A stretch of DNA of 64,000 nt from Mixophyes australis (taxonomy: Eukaryota; Chordata; Amphibia; Anura; Limnodynastidae), in the NCBI GenBank assembly GCA_036250195.1, contig JAVHZZ010000009.1:37973824-38037823 (forward strand), in the 5' to 3' direction. The position numbers and the translations under genes were made by a program. The notes under the pieces are model-generated. The model worked only from the letters and a program-made list of their open reading frames with translations. It did not search any database and had not been told where the DNA came from. Every line of letters begins with the position of its first letter. The stretch's first letter is position 1. Of this stretch, positions 55,151 to 64,000 are shown piece by piece.

Positions 55151-56767
55151 GCGCTGACTAGTGATTTCCCGCGCAGCATTTGCTGCCGTAATATGCGCGG
55201 GTAGATGTGAGTCTTCTAGTCTATGTGAATCCTTTCTTGGAGGATATCTATGTGACCCACCCCTATGTGTATTGAGTCTTTCTTTATTGCAATCTCTAGC
55301 GTAATGTCCTTCCTCGTTACAGTTGAAACACCTGATCACTTTAGGTTTCCTGTTATATGGGTTGTATGCTGGTGGTCGTGTATGCACCCCTTCTAGAGCC
55401 TGTATACTTACCGTCATTAACCTATCACTTTTCTCTTCCCTTTTTCTAAAAAGGTTCTTGTCATGCTCCACAGCAGACTCCCTAAGGGAGTCTACCGTGA
55501 CGCCTCTCCAATTAGGTAATGTGGTTTGTACTCTCGTCTTTAAATTTTCCCTAAGGCCATCCATCAGTACCCCTACAGCTACCTCTCTGTGATGTGGGTC
55601 CTCACTTATGTTGGATATCCCAGTAAATCGTGCAATCGCTGTTATAGCTCTAGCAAAGTAATCTGAGGCAGTTTCACTATCCTTTTGTTTAATGGTGAAA
55701 ATCTTACTCCAATTTACTACTACTGGAAAACAGATGGCTAAGTGTTTGACAATTTGTTCTATATTCCGTTGGTTAATCTCATCAGTCAGGGTGTCATCTT
55801 CCTCCAACAAACAATCTCCAATAAATTTTTGTATGTTAGTATTGGGAGGAAGACACGCCCTCAACACTACCCGCCAATCCTTACTGGTTGGTTCATGAGC
55901 ATTCCCTAAGTCTTTAACAAATTTTTGACATTTAGCTAACTCTTTTCTAGGATCTGGGAATTCAGTCATAATGGAACGTAATTCTGATCTAGTCCAGGGA
56001 CAATGCATTGTAACATTTCTTAAAGGAACTACACCATCCTTATCCGGTTTCCCATTGGGAACTGATATTGTGCGGACCGGGAACACACCCTCTGGTACAC
56101 TAACTTCAGGGGACGCTACAGGATTTACAGGCCCTAGATTTAGAACACTTTCACTCCTAGTGATCACGCTACTCTCACCTATCTCAGCCATTTTCTCATA
56201 CTTGCGCTGAGCCTCTAGTACATTAACAGCATGGGCAATGGCCGAAATCACAGTGGGTTCATCTTCGTTTTCAGATACACTTGATTGAAACTGATTTAAA
56301 ACAGGGTACAACTTAGTAATTTTTCTATTTTCAGTTTTAACAACGGCTGTACTTACCCCTCCCGCCACATAAGGTGGCGGGGGCGCGCTTGCGCTGAGTT
56401 CGCCACGCTTCTCAATGGTTACATCCGCCTTGCGCGCGCTTTTCGCCACGCCTATTTCCGGTTTGCATTCGCTGCTCTGCCACGTGTTACCTTCCATTTG
56501 CCACAATTTTAAACAATCATTATGTCTATTTCTCTTTTTCGTTGACTTGATCAACCATATTTTATCTTTTACAGTACTCAGTACCTCTGCATTAAAACTC
56601 CCTACTGTTGGGAAAGGCCTATCACAAGCTTTGGTCATCCCGACCCACGTGTCACAATACACAGTTGCATATGCACCATATTTCTTACACATGAGAAACC
56701 TCGCTGAACCAATAGGGCCTTCCTTAGGCAGTACACTGACCATCTCTAGCGTATGCTTAGCACCCAT
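55148..56767 (-). CDS. gag: Gag polyprotein of the endogenous retrovirus
   Basis: ATG at 56767 was chosen because it gives an MGAKHT start, a myristoylation signal (G2, T6), although the frame is open further upstream. The protein has 539 residues. The matrix part (~1-120) is followed by a PPPPY late domain (129-133) for ESCRT recruitment. A capsid region with an MHR-like segment (QKDSETASDYFARAI) comes next, and then one zinc knuckle, C480-x2-C-x4-H-x4-C493, within a basic tail. It is open without breaks to the TAG. It would form the core and carry Pol as a readthrough fusion. The neighbouring pol shares its frame. Confidence 0.95.
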   Translation of the reverse strand: MGAKHTLEMVSVLPKEGPIGSARFLMCKKYGAYATVYCDTWVGMTKACDRPFPTVGSFNAEVLSTVKDKIWLIKSTKKRNRHNDCLKLWQMEGNTWQSSECKPEIGVAKSARKADVTIEKRGELSASAPPPPYVAGGVSTAVVKTENRKITKLYPVLNQFQSSVSENEDEPTVISAIAHAVNVLEAQRKYEKMAEIGESSVITRSESVLNLGPVNPVASPEVSVPEGVFPVRTISVPNGKPDKDGVVPLRNVTMHCPWTRSELRSIMTEFPDPRKELAKCQKFVKDLGNAHEPTSKDWRVVLRACLPPNTNIQKFIGDCLLEEDDTLTDEINQRNIEQIVKHLAICFPVVVNWSKIFTIKQKDSETASDYFARAITAIARFTGISNISEDPHHREVAVGVLMDGLRENLKTRVQTTLPNWRGVTVDSLRESAVEHDKNLFRKREEKSDRLMTVSIQALEGVHTRPPAYNPYNRKPKVIRCFNCNEEGHYARDCNKERLNTHRGGSHRYPPRKDSHRLEDSHLPAHITAANAAREITSQR

Positions 56768-57779
56768 GTTCAACAATATACCTTCTACCCGGAACACAGA
56801 CACACCGCAATGCTCTGTTCCTTCCGGCCAAATGTGAAATACAGACACACCGCAATGCTCTGTTCTTTCCACCTAATAATTTCAACTCTGTTGCTATACT
56901 CACCGCTAGAGATCTATAATCCTCGGTGAACGTATTTTCTTTAGCCGCGTTCACTCGCTTTTCTCGCCCCTGGCGAGGATCCCTAATACAGAAATATCAC
57001 TGTGGGCCCCAAGGGCTATCAGCTCCTCGATACCCTGGCTAAACCACAAAATCTGCTGAGTTTATTATCGCTGGGAGCGCAAAGTCGATACAATCAACCT
57101 GCCTTTCCAGTATAATTCCTCCTAGCTGCTTCACCAATTCGCACTAACGGTGCGACCGGATCGCACTGCCTACCAATACTAATTATTAGCAAACCTTGCG
57201 ATCTATTGGTAGCGCTTTGCGAAAACCCAGTTTTCGCATTCGGTATACCTGCCCTGTATACCGTCCTTCAGTTGGGCAATCCGCCTCGTCAGACAGCAAC
57301 TGAGCACCTCAACAATAAAACAGTGTATCTACGTTACAACATCACACACTATACACCTTTTCTGCGCAGAAAATCAAAAGTTCCCAACAATAGTAATAAT
57401 GTCTCAGAGGCTTTCACAAGTAATTATACTATGCATGTATAATAACTATCAAAACGATTGTTTAACCACGTGGCAAGTTTACCGGAAGTTCGCGTACGCA
57501 CAGCAGGAAGTACACATACGCTAAACAATGCAATACAGTTAAAACGCACAATGACAGAAAAAAGAAACAGTTTTCTCTTTTGTCCCTAGGTTCTAGTTAG
57601 CGTGCCCTAGATAATGCAAAACGGACATTCGGTTTCGCAACACAGAGTAAAATTCAGGTTTTGAACACCATGCGTTCTTACCCGTTTATGACGCGTCTCC
57701 ACCCTTTGTTGAGGAACCGAAATCCGTTGGTCTTGCGTATCATCGGCAACGAAACCTCCAAAGCTCACGAGCCCCCAAT
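56768..57779 (-). other. Retroviral leader between 5' LTR and gag
   Basis: This holds the primer-binding site and the likely packaging and splice-donor region. A 45-bp tandem duplication lies just upstream of gag (56796-56840 and 56841-56885), each copy with GAACAGAGCATTGCGGTGTG on the minus strand. A 65-codon frame (56954-56757) overlaps the gag start in another frame; it might be an upstream frame, with no evidence of function. Confidence 0.7.
57760..57777 (-). other. Primer-binding site, proline-tRNA-like
   Basis: On the minus strand, 2 nt after the 5' LTR, stands TGGGGGCTCGT. This matches the first 11 positions expected for a tRNA-Pro site; the following 7 positions (GAGCTTT) do not fit. 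The primer may be a variant tRNA or the site may have drifted. Confidence 0.7.
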
Positions 57780-58618
57780 TGTTATGTACGTACTGTCGCT
57801 AACCAATAACGATTGTCGAACCTCGATTTGTGTTTCCAACGCACAAAGATTTATTCGCAATAAGTGGAAAAAATATGCTCAAGCGAAGTAATAGTAAATA
57901 CAGTCGTTACTTATCGCAGGCGCTCTGGATCCAGTGCAGTCATTCAATCCTGAAGTCTGGGGACAAGAAGTCTGCACTCTGGATCACAAGCTGCTGCTTA
58001 TATACAAAATCAAATACAGTAATACAATGAAGATGGTATGGCTTGCATCTATTGGTCCGGGTCTCAGGAATGTCCAAGGGGTCGTCAATCATTGGCTGGT
58101 TCATCCTAAGGAATCCAAAGGAGGGGGTCATCTCTGCAGGGGGTATGCTCTGCTCTTCCCGCCAGAATTCCTTAGTCTTAAGTAGATCATAATTCCCTAT
58201 CATTCATAACTTGCGTATGCACTCTGCGATTCCCTCGCAGAGCGCACCAAACAGTAGGATATGTAACAAGGTTCATTATGATACCACTCATGATGTTATT
58301 CCTTTAACCCGTTCTGTGTATTTCACTAATATGCATGTAACTCTGATATAACATATAAATACTACTATATTTCGACATAACTGACTATGTGTTGCTACTA
58401 CCAATAATGTGTACTATTTTATAAGTATGCGTGTTTGTGCGAATGTATGGTAAAAGACCAATTACTGTTGCTGCCACGTGTAGTGGATGCGTACGCCCTT
58501 TCACGCCGTAGCGTGCCCTTGTACGTCATAGCGTACCGTACGCATCTTTTCAGACAAAGACAACCACGTTTGCTAGACTTTAATTGAAATGACTTTATCC
58601 AATTTACTGACTTCGACA
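57780..58618 (-). repeat. 5' LTR of the endogenous retrovirus
   Basis: 839 bp, identical to the copy at 48757-49595 as far as I can read. It would drive transcription of the provirus leftwards from the TATA box at 57997-58004. Confidence 0.97.
57997..58004 (-). promoter_or_regulatory. TATA box of the 5' LTR
   Basis: TATATAAG on the minus strand, ~217 bp before the LTR end and ~142 bp before AATAAA. This is a standard retroviral promoter layout. Confidence 0.8.
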
Positions 58619-59207
58619 CATCTCACCCAAATAAACATTCAAGGCTCCTCCCAACACTCTAGCAACACTCTGGGTACATTCACGCAGAGGCCCTAGAAAC
58701 CCAAGGAGAGAATGGTCTACAGTCCTGAAACTTTCATACATGCAACCTACAGACCATTAAGTATACCACCCAGAGTAAGACTGGCCATCTGGCAGTTCTG
58801 GCAAATGCCAGAAGGGCCAATGGCCAGATGGGCCACTGAGGACTCGTTATTATTGTCTTCCAGTACCTGACTGCCATGTCAGGTCCCGGCAAGGCAGTGT
58901 ATGCAGCAAAGCTAAAGGGGCCGGCCCAAGCCTATTAGTGACTGACCCCGACATTCACTGATTTCTGGGTGGCTGGCTCCTTCCCAGGAACCAGCCACCT
59001 TACTAACAGTGCCCTGGGCTGCTCTGTTTCCCCCCGTCCCAGATGCTCAGAGCCTCTTCTGTCCCCTGCTCTGTGGCGGGTGCTCCCATCTTCCATCACA
59101 CAGAAGCTGACAGCTACAGCTCCCTCCTTGCTCAGCGCCCAGAACAGCACCATAATCAGGTATGTATACATTTTCTTATGTGTAATGTATTGTTGATTAC
59201 TACTATG

Positions 59208-59790
59208 TTGGCACTGCTGTGGCATAAATTGAACCTGGGGGCACACCTGTGGAGCATAATTTGAACCTGGGGGCACTACTGTGGGGAAACATTTGAACCT
59301 GGGGGGCACTACTGTGTGGCATAAATTGAAGCTGGGGGCACTACTGTGTGCATAATTTTAAGATATGGGCACTATTGTGGCATAATTTGAACCTATGGGC
59401 ACTATTGTGGCATGATTTTAACATATGGGCACTATTGTGGCATAATTTGAACACGGGGAACTACTGTGTTGCATAATTTGAACCTGGGGGCACTATTGTG
59501 GCATAATTTGAATCTGGGGGCACCATTGTGGCATAATTTGAACTTGGGGGGCACACCTGTGGGGCATAATTTGAACATGTTGGCACTATTGTGCCATAAT
59601 TTGAACATGTTGGCACTATTGTGGCATAATTTGAACATATAGTCACTTTTGTGGCATAATTTAAACCTGGGGAACTACTGTGTGGCATCATTTGAACCTG
59701 GGGCCACTATTGTGGCATAATTTGAACCTGGGGGCTCTATTGTGGCATAATTTGAACCTGGGAGCACTACGGTTTGGCATAATATGAACT
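59208..59790. repeat. ~30-bp minisatellite inside the hAT element
   Basis: The unit is GGGGGCACTATTGTGGCATA followed by ATTTGAACCT, about 18 imperfect copies. Frames through it yield repetitive peptides that are not genes. Confidence 0.9.
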
Positions 59791-60399
59791 TCTGCCAAAG
59801 GGGGGATGGCCTAGTGCTTTTTCACGCACAAATTTTTGTAATTGTCGACTAGTATGGGGGCTCCAAGAAGTTGCTCTACCAAGGCCCAAAATTCCTCTTG
59901 GAGGCCCTGCCTGGGAATCAAGGGGGTAGATGTCTCCAGGTAAATAATCTAAATGTTTCCTATCTAATCAAACTGATGGCTCACATCCAATTAACTCTCA
60001 CCCACCCCCTACTTCCCCCTTAGTTTATTTACTGTGTTATTTAAAATTAATAGAAAAAACACTTATCCAATTACTGTAATAAAAAGATTATTTTCCTAAT
60101 GTGGCAGTGTAGGTTCAGATGATCATTCAACAGTTATGTTATTTTTGTGATATATTTGTTAGCGTTTTATTTTGTGTGAAATGGTTCATGAAAATTCTTT
60201 CATTCCAGCTTGAGAGAAAAGGGTACTTGTTAATTATATTTGTGCAACTACTGTGATGCTATTTTGTGGGAGATTTGAAAAAAGCAGAACATTGGTTCCC
60301 TACAGTGGCGCCCATATAATTGGTGGTATTGCTGTGGTGTGACGGTGGTGGTAATGTTAGTTGTACTGTTTGGGGCTTAGTATTGCTAATAAGTAGGAG

Positions 60400-60810
60400 A
60401 GGGTATTGCTGTAATGTGGGGAGTCATGTTGGTTGCTGTAATGTGGGGGGTGATGCTGGTTGCTGTAATGTGGGGGGTGATGCTGGTTGCTGTAATGTGG
60501 GGGGTGATGCTGGTTGCTGTAATGTGGGGGGTGATGCTGGTTGCTGTAATGTGCGGGGTGATGCCGGATACTGTAATGTGGGGGATGATGCTGGATGCTG
60601 TAATGTGGGGGTGATGCTGGTAGCTGTAATGTGGAGGGTCATGCTGGTTGCTGTAATGTGGGGGGTGATGCTGGATGCAGTAATGTGGGGGGGATGATGC
60701 TGGTTGCAGTAATGTGGGGGGTGATGCTGGATGCTGTAATGTGGGGGGTGATGCTCGATGCTGTAATGTGGGGGGGTGATGCTGGTTGCTGCAATGTGGG
60801 GTTGTTATTG
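60400..60810. repeat. 27-bp minisatellite inside the hAT element
   Basis: The unit GTGATGCTGGTTGCTGTAAT followed by GTGGGGG repeats about 15 times. Because 27 is a multiple of three, long open frames arise on both strands (for example 60386-60931 minus); they are artefacts. Confidence 0.92.
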
Positions 60811-61043
60811 ATGTATTATAAGAGTGTGTTTTATGCATTTTCCTTGTGCTCCAGATTCTTTGCAGAACAAGGAGAATGATCATGTGGGCAGAAGACCATA
60901 CATAAGTTTGTGCCGATGCTTCATGTTGCACTGCACCATCACATCACGTGCAACAATGTCGTGCATGTAGCCCACAGCAGGTGGGCCTGTGTGCTGTAAA
61001 TGCCAGGGCTGATTTTTAGTCCCAGTCTGGCCCTGATACCACC

Positions 61044-62399
61044 AGTCTTATTGGATTGTTCGGAAGCCCCACCTAATCCTGTTACTTGTTTCCATATGTT
61101 ACTTCAATCATATATTGTGCCTTCACATGTTATCCTCATTTATCCCCTCAACCAGCCTCTTCCTTCAAGTCATTTAAGACGAACATACAAACATCCCACC
61201 CCTCTCTCCAATATTATGCTCATTGCTCACCCCAGGCAACTTGCGACCCTGAGATTTCTGCTAAAATACCTTTTGGAATTGTGATTGAACCTGTAGATTA
61301 TGTCTATGGAAAAAGCTAACCTTGTTAGTTAACATACATGAACTCCTTTAGGTGGCTTGTCAGTGAACTCGTACCTAACCTTAACTATAGTCTTTGACTG
61401 TTGTTTTGTATTGAAAGGAAATCGTAAGGAGCAGCTTTTGTTGTTTTTTCATTCCTGTTTCTTAAAGCTAGCATACTTATGAGATCTGACATCTGCGGAG
61501 AAGATGAGGGGAAAAAAAGTCACATGGATGCTGCCCGTGCACCAAGGCTTAATTACATCTAGTGGCACTGTTATATGTCCTCTTATGTCTTACAATTTTA
61601 TACTGTACTAGTTATGGATACATGTTACTGGGTTTCATTTTTTCCCTACAATTACATAGTGTTATTTCATTGATTACCCCTATCCTGTCTCTTGACCATC
61701 TGCCTCTTTCAGGTTCTGGAAGGTTACATAGCCCAATTCTCTCAATCCCTCCAGATCTAACGTTCAATCTAGGCCACTTAAAAGTAATTTTTTGCTTTTC
61801 CTTATCCTCTGCTCCTCTCCTCTAAATATATATCCCCCTTGTTCACACAGCCCCACAGAGCCCTAGGATCTCTGCCCCTCCCTAGCCACCACAATAGACG
61901 AGTTTCACTATGTCTCCCTTCCTCCTATGCCTGTGTCCTCACCATCCTGTCTTTTGCCCCTGGTCGTCACCTAACTCCAAATCACCTGACCTATATGGCC
62001 TTCAAATTATGACTTCTCATGCCTTTATGTACATTTTATTAAACACCTCCTCCCTGAAATAAAATCCAAAATATTTCCCCTGACCTATTATGCATGTGAC
62101 CTAAAACAGAAGAAGTGGTAACTATTCTCTTTGCCAAACACCTTACTTTTGACTTTCTAGGAACGGAAAGGGGCAAGGATAGCAGATTTTTTTTTATTCT
62201 AATAGACAATTTAAATCTTTCCTACATCCTTGCAAAAATGTATCCAAAAATGTAATCTAACCTCCGACCAACACAAATATTTTAAAAAGTTGTGTTCCCT
62301 ACTAGCTCAGGTAGACAATGGGAGCTGAGTGTGGAGGGAATTTTAATACCAATTTTGCCTCTAATCTGGATAGAATTGCCCCCCCCCCCCCCCCCCCCA
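61044..62399. other. Intergenic; probable upstream LINE remains and a poly-C run
   Basis: Pyrimidine-rich plus strand from ~61680 on. An 18-base C run ends near 62399. The L1-like endonuclease may begin in this stretch but no reliable motif was seen before 62440. Confidence 0.35.
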
Positions 62400-64000
62400 C
62401 CACCACCTGTCGCCCCTTCCAAATGGAGAGTAACCTAAAGCTCTAGAATTTGACAGGAGTTTTTAAAACTCCATAACCTCTTTGTTTTATATATTTTCTG
62501 ACCCCCTAGTTAAAAACTACATCTTCTTTTACCCCGTTTATTATACCTATTCCAGAATAAACATGATTCATCAGGCCATGCTCCAATCTTGGCAGAACTC
62601 TCTTCCTTAGCTCACAGGCTCCCCAAAGCAACCTGGTGAAAGAGAAAATCCTTACTTCACGATCTAAACACCCTCATACAATAAATATCTCTTCTTTCTG
62701 AGTATTTCATAAGAAATGATACCCCTGATCTCTCCCCCAATGAATTTTTGGAATGCCCATAAAGCAGTACTCAGATGACATCTGATTGCCCTAGCATCCA
62801 AAAGTAAAAGAGATAGACTGTCCAAAATCATGCAGTTGATTCAATACAATAATTAGTGCAACATAAATGCAAACCAGTCCTTAACATTCTCCAGAAGATC
62901 TGCTCTGCTAGAGGAGAACTCAATCTTCTCCTATTACATCAGACAGTCACTAGGCTGAAGTGACTGAATCAGCTCTTTTCCATAAAATGCTACTAAAGAT
63001 AAAAAATATAGCAGCCCTTAACATTCTGGCTATCAGGGACTCTAATGGAGTTCTACAACATGACTCTCCACAGATTTGCTATGAATTCCAAGAGTATTCC
63101 TCGTAACATTATAACTACCCTCAGCCATTAGGTGTTTCAGCCAAACAAAGGTAGATGCCAATGATAGATGAATATCTAGTTGGCACTAAATTCCCCAAAT
63201 TATATTCTCAAATTTCTGAACAGCTTGGAGATGAGATGATGCCAGCGGGTATTGAGTAGGTTGTGAAGAGCCAGATTAAGGCCAGAGCCTGATAATTTTA
63301 CAGTTGCTTACTACAAAAGAAATTGCCGATGTTTTGACACCCCCTCTTCTTCTGCACATCCACTTCAACTCCATCCTCAATGGTAAACTTTGGCCTAAAG
63401 CATCCCTGAAGGTTAGTATCACAGAGAACAAAGATATCTATTGTTGCACTAGTAGTGCTCAATTTCCCTGTCCAAACAGATGTTAAGTTGTAAGCTAAAA
63501 TCCTCTCTAACAGTCTCAACTCAGTTATCCCGCTCCTCTTCCATTATGACCAGGTTTTGTCCCAGGTCAACAAGCAAGGGACAACATAAGGCAGTCAATT
63601 GCCCTGATTCACATTCTCAAATCTAGGAAAACTCTAGCTATGTCACTAGATGCGGAGCAGGATTTTTACAGGATATCCTGGCAATTTATGTCTCACACGT
63701 TAACATATTTTTGTCTTTCCAAAAGCTTTCACATAGACATCAAAGCCCTTTTTTCCCATCACTCAACAAAAGGCATGGTCAATAGTTCTCCTTCTGACCC
63801 TGTTAGCACTAAAAATGACACGCATCAAGGTTGCACTCCCCTATAATTTTGTACCTTGCCATAGAGCCCTTGGTGGCATCCACTATAGCATCTTCAGATA
63901 TAAGGGGTGTGAGGACGGGCTGGATTTTAAGAGCAAATTATCTCTATTCACTGATGATGTCCTCTTGTCAGGCGCCCACAGGACTTACCTTCAGCTCCTG
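62400..64000 (+). mobile_element. L1/Tx1-like LINE ORF2, decayed, runs off the window
   Basis: Plus-strand fragments follow the order of an L1/Tx1-type ORF2. The end of the endonuclease (KNYIFFYP, then TYSRIN near 62550) comes first. A linker piece (RNDTPDLSP near 62710, IALASKSKRDRLSK near 62790) follows. RT then shows GPDNFTVAYYKK near 63285, FVPGQQARDNIRQSI near 63553, LDAEQDFYRISWQF at 63640 and the catalytic LFTDDVLL at 63941-63964. Stops and frame changes intervene, so it is a pseudogene. It continues past 64000. Confidence 0.85.

Larger units (their letters stand above)
48757..58618 (-). mobile_element. Endogenous retrovirus, gammaretrovirus-like, 9.86 kb
   Basis: The provirus lies on the minus strand: 5' LTR 57780-58618, ~1-kb leader, gag, pro-pol, env, 3' LTR 48757-49595. 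CATC flanks both ends (48753-48756, 58619-58622), a 4-bp duplication typical of gamma-type retroviruses. Both LTRs are 839 bp and I found no difference between them line by line, so the insertion is very young. The gag-pol junction is an in-frame UAG, the primer site is proline-tRNA-like, and there is one zinc knuckle; all fit class I. One TGA interrupts pol near its end; gag and env are open. A related solo LTR is at 17455-18328. Confidence 0.97.
58771..61035. mobile_element. Non-autonomous hAT element, 2.3 kb, inverted relative to the first
   Basis: The left end is CAGAGTAAGACTGGCCATCT and the right end, read inward, is CAGGGCCAGACTGGGACT. ATACCACC flanks both ends exactly (58763-58770, 61036-61043). 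Each end matches the opposite end of the 31948-34671 element, so they are one family. The interior is largely two minisatellites. No transposase is present. It lies ~150 bp from the provirus. Confidence 0.93.

Noticed and set aside
49770..56837. Plus-strand frames of up to 140 codons opposite the provirus genes
   Set aside because: Shadows of env, pol and gag; there is no evidence of antisense genes.
56757..56954. 65-codon frame overlapping the gag start as an accessory gene
   Set aside because: Short, no recognisable domain, and overlapping gag in another frame; kept only as a remark under the leader.
60320..60931. 181- and 125-codon frames
   Set aside because: Artefacts of the 27-bp tandem array inside the hAT element.

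Overview
This window looks like transposon-rich nuclear DNA of a vertebrate, most likely an amphibian (frog). That is an inference from the repeats: L2-like LINE tails ending in TGATGA runs, a chromodomain Ty3/gypsy element of the kind kept in fish and amphibians, an L1/Tx1-like LINE, a gammaretrovirus-like endogenous retrovirus and many short DNA transposons. I recognise no host gene, tRNA or rRNA. Nearly all real coding sequence belongs to mobile elements.

Left part (1-36 kb): AT-rich DNA with a hairpin cluster (629-809), a ~450-bp foldback (4745-5195), two copies of one GGGCC-ended MITE (6785-7099, 20826-21145), an L2-like 3' end (8454-9134), a Myb/SANT-like reading frame probably from a DNA transposon (9263-9880), large minisatellites (12.2-13.1 kb), a decayed L2/CR1-like LINE (13.4-15.4 kb), a long-armed foldback hosting a solo retroviral LTR (16.97-18.75 kb), a hAT MITE with an 8-bp target duplication (23447-24043), a decayed Ty3/gypsy remnant (25.5-27.1 kb) and a 2.7-kb non-autonomous hAT element (31948-34671).

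Middle (36308-44560): a nearly complete Ty3/gypsy chromovirus on the minus strand, with ~2-kb LTRs and a CCTTC target duplication. It has gag, a GGGAAAT slip site, protease, RT, RNase H, integrase and a chromodomain. Pol is broken by two homopolymer length changes and one stop. Its primer-binding site matches the predicted first 10 nt of its own RNA, which points to self-priming. The ~1.9-kb RNA leader carries a 78-bp tandem array and four related hairpins, one showing a compensatory base-pair change.

Right part (48757-58618): a 9.86-kb endogenous retrovirus on the minus strand with two identical 839-bp LTRs and a CATC target duplication. Gag (myristoylation signal, PPPPY, one zinc knuckle) is followed in the same frame, after one UAG, by protease-RT-RNase H-integrase. 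A single TGA cuts off the integrase C-terminal region. Env is open from ATG to stop and has a CWVC motif, an RGKR cleavage site and a C-X10-CC motif. A diverged solo LTR of the same family lies at 17455-18328 on the plus strand. Downstream are a second hAT element of the same family as the first (58771-61035, opposite orientation, TSD ATACCACC) and a decayed L1/Tx1-like LINE that runs off the right edge.
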